64,000 nucleotides of DNA from Amarolinea sp964580725 (lineage in GTDB: Bacteria; Chloroflexota; Anaerolineae; SSC4; Amarolineaceae). Under the pieces are notes generated by a model. The model saw nothing but the letters and a program-made list of their open reading frames with translations, was not told where the DNA came from and did not search any database. Position numbers and translations under genes: made by a program. Of this stretch, positions 15,834-24,210 are shown piece by piece (the first letter of the stretch is position 1; every line of letters begins with the position of its first letter). Where the stretch lies: the NCBI GenBank assembly GCA_964580725.1, contig CAZOLV010000006.1, positions 1 through 64,000 of the forward strand. The letters run 5' to 3'.

Positions 15834-16747
15834 TGGATTCCATGCCAGACTTCCTTGTCATTGGTCATATCACGCGCGATCTCCTGCCAGAGGGCGGTTT
15901 TGTGCAAGGCGGCGCCGCCACCTATGCCGCCGTCGCCGCCCTGCGCCTGGGCGTTCGACCCGCCATCCTGACCCGCGCCGCCCCCGATTCGAAGCTCATC
16001 CCGGCCCTGGCCGGCGTTCCCATCACCCGGCTGCCCGCCGCCGTGACCACCACCTTCGAGAATCGCTACTTCGATGGGCATCGCCGGCAGGTTGTGCACG
16101 CCGCCGCGCCGCCCATCACCGCGGCCAATGTCCCGCCCGCCTGGCAAAACATCCCCATCGTGCTACTTGGCCCGGTGGCGCAAGAGGTTGACTCCGCCCT
16201 GGCCGGCGCCTTTCCCAACAGCATCGTGGGCGCGGCCCCGCAGGGCTGGATGCGCCGTTGGGACGCACAGGGGCATGTCAGCCGGGGACCCTGGTTGCAC
16301 GCCGAAACCGTCTTGCCCCGCATTCAGGCCCTCATCCTCAGTTGGGAAGACCTGGATCATGACCCGGCGACGCTGGCCTACTATTGCCGGCTCTGCCCCC
16401 TGGTCGTGTTGACCCTGGGCGCGCGCGGCTGCCAGGTCTGGCAAGGCGAACGCATGACCCATGTGCCGCCGCGGCCCGCACACGAGCTGGATCCAACCGG
16501 CGCCGGCGATGTCTTCGCCGCCGCCTTCTTGATCCGGCTGGCCGCTGGCAGCGACCCGCTGCAGGCGGCCCGCTTCGCCAATGTCGTCGCCTCCTTCTCC
16601 GTCGAAGGGCTGGCGACAGAGGCAATTCCAACCCTGGCGCAGGTCAACGCCTACGAAGAGGCCGCCGGCGCCGAAGCCCAGGATCGTGCGCACGAAGGGG
16701 CGACCTCCGCGCTTGCTTCCACACCCCAACCACGGAGACAGCCGTGA
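15833..16747 (+). CDS. PfkB-family carbohydrate/nucleoside kinase
   Basis: This 304-residue kinase has the PfkB C-terminal signature DPTGAGDVFAAAF with the catalytic Asp at 226. Its N-terminal region carries VQGGAATYAAVAALRLG, the substrate-binding Gly-Gly block. It should transfer phosphate from ATP to a sugar or nucleoside in the cytosol; which one cannot be read from sequence. The ATG at 15833 overlaps the upstream stop (TGATG) and its own stop overlaps the ParA start in the same way. A second ATG at 15842 is possible. The last 40 residues are variable. Confidence 0.82.
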   Translation: MDSMPDFLVIGHITRDLLPEGGFVQGGAATYAAVAALRLGVRPAILTRAAPDSKLIPALAGVPITRLPAAVTTTFENRYFDGHRRQVVHAAAPPITAANVPPAWQNIPIVLLGPVAQEVDSALAGAFPNSIVGAAPQGWMRRWDAQGHVSRGPWLHAETVLPRIQALILSWEDLDHDPATLAYYCRLCPLVVLTLGARGCQVWQGERMTHVPPRPAHELDPTGAGDVFAAAFLIRLAAGSDPLQAARFANVVASFSVEGLATEAIPTLAQVNAYEEAAGAEAQDRAHEGATSALASTPQPRRQP

Positions 16748-17625
16748 TGACAACCTCCACGCACGGGCGCGAGGACGCGGCGCCAACAAGATCACCGTCC
16801 CAGGAGACCGTCCCCCCGCCCTCTCGCCGCGATCCTCGCATCATCGCCTTTGCCAACCAAAAGGGGGGCGTCGGCAAAACCACCACCGCCGTCAACCTGG
16901 CGGCCTACCTGGCCCAGGCCGCGCGGCGCGTTCTCCTCGTTGACTGCGATCCGCAGGCCAACGCCACCAGTCATCTGGGCATCAACCCACAACAGTTGGT
17001 CTACGACCTCTACGATGTCCTGATCGAAGGTCTGCCCCTGCACAAGGCCATCTCGCTCAGCCACCGCATTGGCCTCGATCTACTGCCCGCCGCCCCTCGC
17101 CTGGCCGGCGCCGAGGTCGAAATGGTCGCCATGTTGGCCCGCGAGCACGTGCTGCGCCAGGCGCTGGCGCCCGTCGTTGCCAACCGTGACTATGACGCCA
17201 TCCTGCTCGACTGCCCGCCCAGCCTGGGCCTGCTGACGATCAACGCGCTGACCGCCGCCCATGAAATCATCATTCCGATTCAATGCGAGTATTTTGCGCT
17301 GGAGGGGTTGGCGCACCTGCTGACCACGATCGAACTGGTGCGCAAGAACCTCAACCCGACCCTGCAAGTACGCGGGCTGGCGCTGACGATGTTCGATGTG
17401 CGCACCAATCTGGCGCAGCAGGTGGTCAACGAAATTCGCCAGAACGCCCCGGCGCCGGTCTTTTCCACCCTGATCCCGCGCAACGTGCGCCTGAGCGAAG
17501 CGCCCAGCTTTGGCGAAACGATCCTGAGCTATGCGCCGCGCTCGCCCGGCGCCCTGGCCTATGAGGCGCTGGCGCAGGAACTACTGCAGCAGGAAGCCGC
17601 AGCGCACGGGAGGTCTGGCCAATGA
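16747..17625 (+). CDS. parA: ParA/Soj-type chromosome partitioning ATPase
   Basis: This 292-residue ATPase has the deviant Walker A motif KGGVGKTT (39-46), the switch segment LLVDCDPQANATSHLG, and the Walker B strand DAILLDCPPSLGLLT. ParA forms ATP-dependent dimers on DNA and moves ParB-bound origins apart. The first 30 residues are a low-complexity extension. The gene is coupled to pfkB-like (one-base overlap) and to parB (four-base ATGA overlap). I found no parS-like site (TGTTTCACGTGAAACA) by eye. Confidence 0.9.
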   Translation: MTTSTHGREDAAPTRSPSQETVPPPSRRDPRIIAFANQKGGVGKTTTAVNLAAYLAQAARRVLLVDCDPQANATSHLGINPQQLVYDLYDVLIEGLPLHKAISLSHRIGLDLLPAAPRLAGAEVEMVAMLAREHVLRQALAPVVANRDYDAILLDCPPSLGLLTINALTAAHEIIIPIQCEYFALEGLAHLLTTIELVRKNLNPTLQVRGLALTMFDVRTNLAQQVVNEIRQNAPAPVFSTLIPRNVRLSEAPSFGETILSYAPRSPGALAYEALAQELLQQEAAAHGRSGQ

Positions 17626-18512
17626 GCAATGTCAAACGCGGTCTGGGGCGCGGCCTGGGCGCCCTCATTCCATCAGCCGCCCCGCCCTCGCCCGCAGTCA
17701 GCCAAGCGCTGATCGTGCTCGACATCGAAAGAATCGCCCCCAACCCGCGCCAGCCGCGCCAGCATTTCGACAACGAGGCGCTGCAAGAGCTGGCCGCTTC
17801 GATCCGTGAACATGGCCTGATCCAACCGCTGATCGTGACGCGCGCGACCGCGACCGGCGGCGCCGACTATTTTCTGATCGCCGGCGAGCGGCGCTGGCGG
17901 GCGGCGCGCCTGGCCGGCCTGCAGCAGGCGCCGGCAATCGTCAAAGAGGCGAGCGATCAAGCCGTCCTGGAGATGGCGCTGGTCGAAAATGTGCAGCGCG
18001 CCGACCTGAACCCGCTGGAAGAGGCCGCCGCCTACAACATGCTGATCGAGGAGTTTGGCCTGACGCAAGCGCAGGTGGCGACGCGCGTCGGCAAAGCGCG
18101 CGTCACCGTGACCAATCTGCTGCGCCTGCTGCGCCTGAGCCAACCGGTCAAAGAGGCGCTGTTGAGCGGCGATCTCTCCGAAGCGCAGGCGCGGCCGCTG
18201 GTGGGGCTGGATGAGGAACTGCAAATCGAGGCGCTGGCGATCATCCGTCACCGGCACATGACGGCGCGTCAGGTGGAAGACCTGGTGCACCGGCTGACGC
18301 TGGCCGCTGCGACCGAGGATGCGACCGCCGACGCCCCGGCCAACGATGAACAGGCGCTGCATGTGCTGGCGCTGGAAAACAGCCTGCGCCAGCGGTTGGG
18401 CACCAAAGTGGAACTGATCCGCGGCGCGCGCGGGCGCGGGCGTCTGGTCATCCACTTCTATTCCGATGAAGAACTGCAAACCGTCATCGCCGCGCTCGGC
18501 GAACCGGCCTGA
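17622..18512 (+). CDS. parB: ParB/Spo0J-type partition protein
   Basis: This 296-residue protein begins with the ParA-contacting sequence RGLGRGLGALI, followed by the ParB/Srx CTPase domain with IAPNPRQPR and GERRWRAARLAG, then NVQRADLNPLEEAAAY and the helix-turn-helix QAQVATRVGKARVTVTNLLR. A C-terminal dimer domain is present. It spreads as a CTP clamp from parS sites and stimulates ParA. It overlaps parA by four bases. Length is usual for chromosomal ParB. Confidence 0.92.
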   Translation: MSNVKRGLGRGLGALIPSAAPPSPAVSQALIVLDIERIAPNPRQPRQHFDNEALQELAASIREHGLIQPLIVTRATATGGADYFLIAGERRWRAARLAGLQQAPAIVKEASDQAVLEMALVENVQRADLNPLEEAAAYNMLIEEFGLTQAQVATRVGKARVTVTNLLRLLRLSQPVKEALLSGDLSEAQARPLVGLDEELQIEALAIIRHRHMTARQVEDLVHRLTLAAATEDATADAPANDEQALHVLALENSLRQRLGTKVELIRGARGRGRLVIHFYSDEELQTVIAALGEPA

Positions 18513-18566
18513 ATGCGCCCCAAACGCCGCCGGCGCCCGTCAGGGACGCGATCAAAGCGAGGAACC

Positions 18567-20222
18567 ATGCACCCAACGATTCTGTTGACCAATGCCCGCA
18601 TCTACACCCAGGACGATCAGCGCCCCTTTGCCCGTGCGGCGGCGCTGGTCGGCCGGCGCATCCTGGCCGTCGGCGACGATCTGGCCCATCTCGCCGGCCC
18701 GCAGACGCAAGTCTACGATCTGCGCGGCCAGGCGGTGCTGCCCGGTTTTACCGATGCGCACATCCACTTCACCGGTTGGGCTTTGCAGCGGCGCTGGATT
18801 GACCTGATCCACATCGGAGACGCCAACGAAGCCCTGGCGCTGGTGGCGAAACATGCGGCGGTCGCCGCGCCGGGACGCTGGTTGCGCGGCGGCGGTTGGG
18901 ACGCCAACGTCTGGCCGCAGGGTCTGCCCAACCGGCAGATGCTCGATCAGGTCACGCCGCTGCACCCGGCGGCGCTGAGCAGCAAGGATTGGCATTCGAT
19001 TTGGGTCAACAGCCTGGCCCTGGCGCGGGCCGGCGTCACGGCGACGACTCCCGACCCCGCCAACGGCGTCATCGAACGCGACCCAGAGACCGGCGAACCG
19101 ACCGGCATCCTGCGCGAAAACGCCATCGAACTGGTGAATCGGGTGATCGAACAGCCCACTCTCGAAGAATCGTGCGCCGCGACGCGGGAAGCAATACGCC
19201 TGGCCTGGGCCTACGGCGTCACCGGCATTCACGAAGCCAACGATACGCCCGACGCCCTGGCCTTTCGCACCTATCAAACGCTCTTGCGGGGCGGCGAGTT
19301 GGGCTTGCGCGTGCAACAAGCGATCCCGCGCGCCCATTTGCGGGCGGCGATTGCGCTTGGTTTACAGAGCGGTTTTGGCAACGAGTGGCTGCGGTTGGGC
19401 AGCGTCAAGTTCTTCGCCGATGGGGCGCTTGGCTCGCGCACGGCCTGGATGTTGGAACCCTATCTGGAAAATCCAGGGTGGCGCGGCGTCTGCACGCTCG
19501 ATCCAGAGGAGTTCACCGAAGAGGCGTTGGCCTGCAGCGCCGCCGGCCTGAGCGTGATGATTCACGCCATCGGCGACCGCGCCAACCGTGCGGTGTTGGA
19601 TGCGTTTGCCATTGTGCGCGCCGCCGAACCAGAATGGCAAACGGGGCAGGCGACCTCTGCACGCCCCTGGCCGCCGTTGCGCCATCGCGTCGAACATGTG
19701 CAGATCATCCATCCCGATGACGCCCCGCGCCTGGCGCAATTGGGGCTGATTGCCTCCATGCAGCCGATTCACGCCGTCAGCGATATGCTCAACGCCGATC
19801 GCCATTGGGGAGCGCCGCGCGTCCGGGGCGCATACGCCTGGCGTACGCTGCTGAACACCGGGGCGATGATGGCCTTTGGTTCGGATGCGCCCATCGAAAC
19901 GCCGGATGTCTTGGCCGGCATCTACGCCGCCGTCGCGCGGCGGCGCACTGACGGGACGCCAGGAGAGTCGGGTTGGCAGCCGCAGGAGCGTATCAGCGCC
20001 GCCGCCGCCGTGCGCGCCTACACGCTGGGCGCCGCCTTTGCCAGCGGTGAGGAGGCGATCAAAGGCTCCATAGCGGCCGGCAAGCTGGCCGATCTGGTCG
20101 TGCTCGACCGTGACATCATCGCCGGCCCCAGTGAACAGATTCTGAACGCCCGCATCGTGGCCACCCTGCTCGATGGAAACGTCGTGTACGGCGCGCTAGA
20201 CGACCAATCAGCCGGCGTCTGA
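18567..20222 (+). CDS. Amidohydrolase family protein (YtcJ-like, Amidohydro_3)
   Basis: This 551-residue metal-dependent hydrolase has the N-terminal metal ligands DAHIHF (63-68), then HAIGDRANRAV, HRVEHVQII and the catalytic SDAPIE, all in the order of YtcJ-like amidohydrolases. These enzymes cleave C-N bonds in amides or cyclic ureas; the natural substrate is unknown. ATG 18567 is preceded by AGCGAGG; an in-frame ATG at 18513 would add an Arg-rich run. It follows parB by 54 bases and its 3' end overlaps a decayed gene on the other strand. Confidence 0.85.
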   Translation: MHPTILLTNARIYTQDDQRPFARAAALVGRRILAVGDDLAHLAGPQTQVYDLRGQAVLPGFTDAHIHFTGWALQRRWIDLIHIGDANEALALVAKHAAVAAPGRWLRGGGWDANVWPQGLPNRQMLDQVTPLHPAALSSKDWHSIWVNSLALARAGVTATTPDPANGVIERDPETGEPTGILRENAIELVNRVIEQPTLEESCAATREAIRLAWAYGVTGIHEANDTPDALAFRTYQTLLRGGELGLRVQQAIPRAHLRAAIALGLQSGFGNEWLRLGSVKFFADGALGSRTAWMLEPYLENPGWRGVCTLDPEEFTEEALACSAAGLSVMIHAIGDRANRAVLDAFAIVRAAEPEWQTGQATSARPWPPLRHRVEHVQIIHPDDAPRLAQLGLIASMQPIHAVSDMLNADRHWGAPRVRGAYAWRTLLNTGAMMAFGSDAPIETPDVLAGIYAAVARRRTDGTPGESGWQPQERISAAAAVRAYTLGAAFASGEEAIKGSIAAGKLADLVVLDRDIIAGPSEQILNARIVATLLDGNVVYGALDDQSAGV

Positions 20223-21325
20223 TTCAGCGCCCTCCGCCATGCGCCGCGCGCGAGTCGTCACTGGGTAGAATGCCAGATCGCTATCGAGCTGTCCCAGGTC
20301 AACCAGACGCAGGCTGTGCTCGGCGGCCAGAGCGGCGGCGGCCGGGGTGAAGCCTGCATGCGCAAACACAGCGTGATGCACTGACCAGCCGGCGCCACCC
20401 TCGGGCAAGAGGGCCAGCACGCGCGGCGTTTTCACTTCCATTAGGTCTAGACCGCTGACCACACCGCGCGCCACAGGGTCGGCGCCCCATTTGCACTCGC
20501 CCAACAGCACGGCCTGCGCCCGCCAGGAGAGCGCAACCACATCCACCTGCACGGTCGGCCCCCAGTATCCGCTGACGATTTGCGGTACAAACGGCAACTG
20601 CCCGCGCCGCGCCTGAATCAGAGTCCATTCCCGGCACAGATCTTTGAAGGTGGTTGCGCCGATGAACGCCCGCAACTGCTCGGAGATCGTCTGCCACAGC
20701 GCGTCCTTCAACTCCAGTTCGATGAGGTCCTGGTTTGGTTCCAGGAAACGGTAGTAGAAACGCAAGAAGGGGTCTCGCAGGTAATAGCGTCCCTGCGTCG
20801 TGCGCTGCTGCGGCGGCAGTGTCGCCGGCAGACGACGTTCGACCAGTTGCAGTTCGACCAGGCGCTGCAGGTACTTGTGCACGTTGCTGGCGCCAATGGC
20901 GCCTGTCGCCGCGATTTCCTCCGGTGTGTGCCGATTGTCGGCAATGGCGCGGATGATGGCCGGGTAGTCGTCTGCCTCGATGACGTAGGACAGTTCATCG
21001 AGGATCACGATCAACCGCTGTTGGCCGCCAGGGCAGCCATCTGCTGGAACACTTCACTTCACGAATCGTAGGCAAAGCTGGCTGGGACGATGTCGGCCGG
21101 ATGGGCAAAACGCCACAACGCCTGAGGGATGGACTGCAGCAGGACTGGCGCGGGTTGGCGGCTGGCGACCCAGTAGAAAAAAGGCCGTCCACTGCGCCGC
21201 GCCCATTCGATCAAGAGGGTCGTCTTGCCGACGCGGCGCCGCCCCGAAACGATCATCAGTTGCGCACCTGGGCGAGATAGAATGTCGTCCAAATCGGCCA
21301 GATCGCGCTAGGGATCATAGAACAT
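20208..21325 (-). pseudogene. DUF234-type P-loop ATPase, degraded
   Basis: The minus strand encodes in order MFYDP, an in-frame TAG (21310-21308), the Walker A stretch MIVSGRRRVGKTTLLIEWA, an in-frame TGA (21061-21059), EVFQQMAALAANSG, a frameshift, and Walker B RLIVILDELSYVIEAD. It then jumps to DYPAIIRAIADNRHTPEEIA. In intact relatives roughly 100 residues, including the sensor region, separate those last two blocks. The final 230 residues (winged helix plus DUF234 nuclease-like domain with LLGECKWG) remain open. Two stops, at least one frameshift and one large deletion make this a pseudogene. Relatives are archaeal-type ATPases often linked to mobile or toxin functions. Confidence 0.75.
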
Positions 21326-21395
21326 CTTCGTGTCTCCGTATCAGGGTATGTTTGGCCTGATGGAGCGTCACCTTGCCAGGTCGAACCTCTATGAG

Positions 21396-21424
21396 TTGAC
21401 AACTCTCCGCTCCATGAATACAAT
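21396..21424 (+). promoter_or_regulatory. Promoter of the vapBC pair
   Basis: TTGACA at 21396-21401, a 17-base spacer and TACAAT at 21419-21424. Transcription would start at about 21431, one base before the VapB ATG, so the mRNA may be leaderless. Confidence 0.7.
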
Positions 21425-21440
21425 GTAATCCATGATAACA
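21424..21440. promoter_or_regulatory. Candidate VapB operator
   Basis: TGTAATC-cat-GATAACA is an inverted repeat matching in 6 of 7 positions. It covers the end of the -10 box, the expected transcription start and the VapB start codon, the usual place for autoregulation of such operons. Confidence 0.45.
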
Positions 21441-21674
21441 ACAGTTACCCAGAAGAACATGATTACCATACCAGCCGAAGTAGGACGGCGCTTTGGCATC
21501 AAGCCGGGCTTTCGTCTCGATTGGCAGCCGGTCGAAGGCAAAGACGAGATCGTGGTACGAGTCATTCCTGATCGAGCTGAACTGGCGCGCCGCCTGCTGG
21601 GCGCAGGGCGCCACTTTGCACCGGAGCGCGATGCCGTGGCCGAACTCATAGCCGAACGCGCCGCCGAAGGCTAA
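21432..21674 (+). CDS. AbrB/SpoVT-type antitoxin (VapB-like)
   Basis: This 80-residue protein has an N-terminal swapped-hairpin AbrB domain: VTQKNMITIPAEVGRRFGIKPG followed by a charged strand. The acidic, helical C-terminus should wrap the toxin. It would neutralise the PIN toxin encoded six bases downstream and repress its own promoter. There is no ribosome-binding site before the ATG, which fits a leaderless transcript starting at the consensus-like promoter at 21396. Confidence 0.82.
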   Translation: MITTVTQKNMITIPAEVGRRFGIKPGFRLDWQPVEGKDEIVVRVIPDRAELARRLLGAGRHFAPERDAVAELIAERAAEG

Positions 21675-21680
21675 ACGCCC

Positions 21681-22100
21681 ATGCGTTATCTACTGGACAC
21701 ATCGGCGTTGCTCGTTCACTACCGCCAGGAAGTCGGATGGGAAGATGTGCAGTCCATATTCGAGCGGGGCGAGATAGAGATTGTCGTGGCCAGTGTCTCT
21801 TTGACAGAGTTTGGCCGGCGATTGTGTGATCTGGGAGCCACTGAAGCCCAAACCGAAACGGTTCTGACGAGCTACCGGATGCTCTTCGACGAGGTGGCGC
21901 CGATAGACGCAGCCACGGCTATGGCTGCGTTCCTGCTTGGTAGTCGCGTCACCCGTCGTCTGCCGTTAGTGGATGCACTCATTGCCGCGACAGCACAGGT
22001 CAAGGGCGGGGTATTAGTCCACCGTGATGAACATTTGCGGTCTATCCCACCCGAACTGGTACGCCAAAAAGACCTGGCTTTTGTGCCGCCTTCGTTGTGA
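21681..22100 (+). CDS. PIN-domain ribonuclease toxin (VapC-like)
   Basis: This 139-residue protein is a PIN domain. The acidic active-site residues are visible as Asp6 in YLLDTSALL, the Glu in SLTEFGRR, and Asp in LPLVDALIAATA, with a further acidic residue in VHRDEHL. VapC toxins cut tRNA or rRNA when their antitoxin is degraded. It follows the AbrB-type antitoxin by six bases in the standard order. It converges on selB, 68 bases away. Confidence 0.85.
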   Translation: MRYLLDTSALLVHYRQEVGWEDVQSIFERGEIEIVVASVSLTEFGRRLCDLGATEAQTETVLTSYRMLFDEVAPIDAATAMAAFLLGSRVTRRLPLVDALIAATAQVKGGVLVHRDEHLRSIPPELVRQKDLAFVPPSL

Positions 22101-22168
22101 GCTGTTTCTTACCACAAAGAAGCCCAAGTTCCTTCAGAGTCCTGATCTAATCCTGCGCACGTTTAGCT

Positions 22169-24088
22169 TCACACGCGTAGCACCCGTGCGTCCCCCACGC
22201 GGCGGGTGATGCGGATGCTGTCCAGATACTCCAGCAACGCCAGCGCGTACTTGCGGCTCGTGTCGAAGCGATCCCGCACCTGCGCCACTGTGACGCTTCC
22301 CTCGCGCTGGATGATCTCCTTCACGCCGGCCACGAGCGCCTGGTAGGCTGCGGCGTCGAAAAGCACATCCTCGCTCAACTTGACCAACTGCCCTTGTTCG
22401 AGCAGCGCCGCCAACAGTTCATCGCCCAGCGCGCTGCGCACATCCCCCAGGCTCGGCGGCGTGTAAGGCTGTTGGCGAAACAGCGCCAACTGGCGCTTGA
22501 CCTGCACCTGCTGCGCCGGAGTCAGCGTTGGCGCAAAACCGTGACGCCAGACCGCCGCCTCGCTCATCTGCAGCAGGCCGAGCCGCTGTCCATAGCCCAA
22601 CACATCATTGAAATGACGCGACGTCAGCGCCGCACGCCGCCCCTGCTCCAGCTTCGACTTCAACTCGCCGCGCGGAATTCCCGCTCGCAATGGAAAGGCG
22701 CGGTGATAATCGTCCAGAAGCGCCAGCAAACGTGCGCTGATCTGACTCCAGCCGCCGCGCGAAATGACCAAAGCCTCCAGCGCCGGTGCGGGCGCTTCAC
22801 CCAGCAAGATCACGTTGCCAGCCTCCCACGCCTCCAAGAAGGCCGACTGCGCCTGCGCTTCGGTCAAGCCGCTGCGCTCGTGCACGTGGCGCGCCAGCGC
22901 CGGCTCCTCCTTGCTCAGCGCCTGCAGCCAGATTTCGGCCGGCGTCCCGTGCGAAAGAGTTTCCAGGCGGCCGATCGTCTCCGGGCGAAAGCGGCGCCAA
23001 CGCCGGACAGGCCGGGGGTCAACCACCAGCCCGCCGCCCAACGTCTGGCTTGGCGAAGGTTGGCGCACGATGAAATGATCGCCGCGCGCCAGTGCGGCCG
23101 GCTGCTGCAAGCGCAGTTGCACCCATCCCTGCTGCCCCGGCTCCAGCACCTCGCTGTCGAGCAAACGGGCAAAAGCTGGAATTTCAGCCGCGCCGCTGAA
23201 GAAATCAACCAGTTGATTGTGGCGCAACGGCGCCGCTTGGGGCAGCAGCCGCAAACGTACATCGAGCAGCAAACTATTGGCCAGCGTCCCCGGCGTACAC
23301 ACCACCTGCCCACGCGACGCCTCGTCGGGCCGCACACCGCCCAGGTTGACCGCCACACGACCGCCCGGCAGCGCCATCTCCAGCTTTTCCTTGTGACTCT
23401 GCAACCCGCGCACGCGTGAATGCAGCCCGGCGGGCAGGATTTCCACCTCGTCGCCCACACGCAACACGCCGTCGAGCAAGGTCCCGGTGACCACGGTGCC
23501 AAAGCCGGCCATACTGAACGAGCGATCCACCGGCAAGCGCGCCCGTCCTTGATCCAGGCGCGCCGGCGCTTGCGCCAACTGGCGGGCCAGCGTCTTGCCG
23601 AGCGCATCCAACCCGATGCGCTTGCGCGCCGAAACCGGCACGATCGGCGCATTGGCCAGGCAGGTCGGCTGCAGCAGCTCGCGAATCTCCTCCTGCACCA
23701 GTTCCAGCCAGTCGGGGTCTTCGATCATATCAATCTTGGTCAGCGCCACAACGCTGGTTGGAATTTGCAACAAATCGAGGATCGCCACATGTTCGCGTGT
23801 CTGCGGCATGACCCCCTCGTCCGCCGCCACCGCCAACAGCGCCGCATCGATGCCCCCCACACCGGCCAGCATGTTCTTGATGAAGTCAATATGACCGGGC
23901 ACATCCACGATGCCGACCCGCTCGACCTGACCATTGACCGCGGGCAGCGTCATCCAGGCGAAGCCCAGGTCAATCGTCATCTCGCGCGCCTTCTCCTCCT
24001 TCAGGCGGTCTGGATCCATGCCGGTCAGCGCCAACACCAGCGTGGACTTGCCGTGATCCACATGGCCCGCCGTACCAATCACTCGCAT
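22169..24088 (-). CDS. selB: Selenocysteine-specific translation elongation factor SelB
   Basis: This 639-residue GTPase delivers selenocysteyl-tRNA to UGA codons marked by SECIS hairpins. The G1 motif GHVDHGKST is at residues 7-15, G3 is DVPGH, and G4 is TKID where most relatives have NKxD. Beta-barrel domains follow, and four winged-helix repeats at the C-terminus (ending REGSVTVAQVRDRFDTSRKY) bind the SECIS. The length matches bacterial SelB. selA, selD and tRNA-Sec are not in the window, so the pathway must be completed elsewhere. It lies downstream of the coiled-coil gene, with a palindromic mini-element between them. Confidence 0.92.
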   Translation of the reverse strand: MRVIGTAGHVDHGKSTLVLALTGMDPDRLKEEKAREMTIDLGFAWMTLPAVNGQVERVGIVDVPGHIDFIKNMLAGVGGIDAALLAVAADEGVMPQTREHVAILDLLQIPTSVVALTKIDMIEDPDWLELVQEEIRELLQPTCLANAPIVPVSARKRIGLDALGKTLARQLAQAPARLDQGRARLPVDRSFSMAGFGTVVTGTLLDGVLRVGDEVEILPAGLHSRVRGLQSHKEKLEMALPGGRVAVNLGGVRPDEASRGQVVCTPGTLANSLLLDVRLRLLPQAAPLRHNQLVDFFSGAAEIPAFARLLDSEVLEPGQQGWVQLRLQQPAALARGDHFIVRQPSPSQTLGGGLVVDPRPVRRWRRFRPETIGRLETLSHGTPAEIWLQALSKEEPALARHVHERSGLTEAQAQSAFLEAWEAGNVILLGEAPAPALEALVISRGGWSQISARLLALLDDYHRAFPLRAGIPRGELKSKLEQGRRAALTSRHFNDVLGYGQRLGLLQMSEAAVWRHGFAPTLTPAQQVQVKRQLALFRQQPYTPPSLGDVRSALGDELLAALLEQGQLVKLSEDVLFDAAAYQALVAGVKEIIQREGSVTVAQVRDRFDTSRKYALALLEYLDSIRITRRVGDARVLRV

Positions 24089-24125
24089 CGCTGCCCCACT
24101 TCTTCTTCAGAAAAACTCAGGCAAT

Positions 24126-24208
24126 AGCGTTCGCCATCATCTCAATAATTCGGGGCAAAGACCCGTCAGGTTTCCCCTACTTATTGAGATGATACAGCGT
24201 TCGCCATC
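24126..24208. mobile_element. Palindromic mini-element with flanking direct repeats
   Basis: The element (about 24136-24195) has ends ATCATCTCAATAA and TTATTGAGATGAT and an AAGACCCGTCAGGTTTCCCC core, in the opposite orientation to 12696-12776. AGCGTTCGCCATC occurs directly before (24126-24138) and after (24196-24208), as expected for a 10-13 base target duplication. It sits between the coiled-coil gene and selB. Confidence 0.8.
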
Positions 24209-24210
24209 CG

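Noticed and set aside
16747..18512. parS site near parAB
   Set aside because: No TGTTTCACGTGAAACA-like palindrome found by eye in or near the genes.
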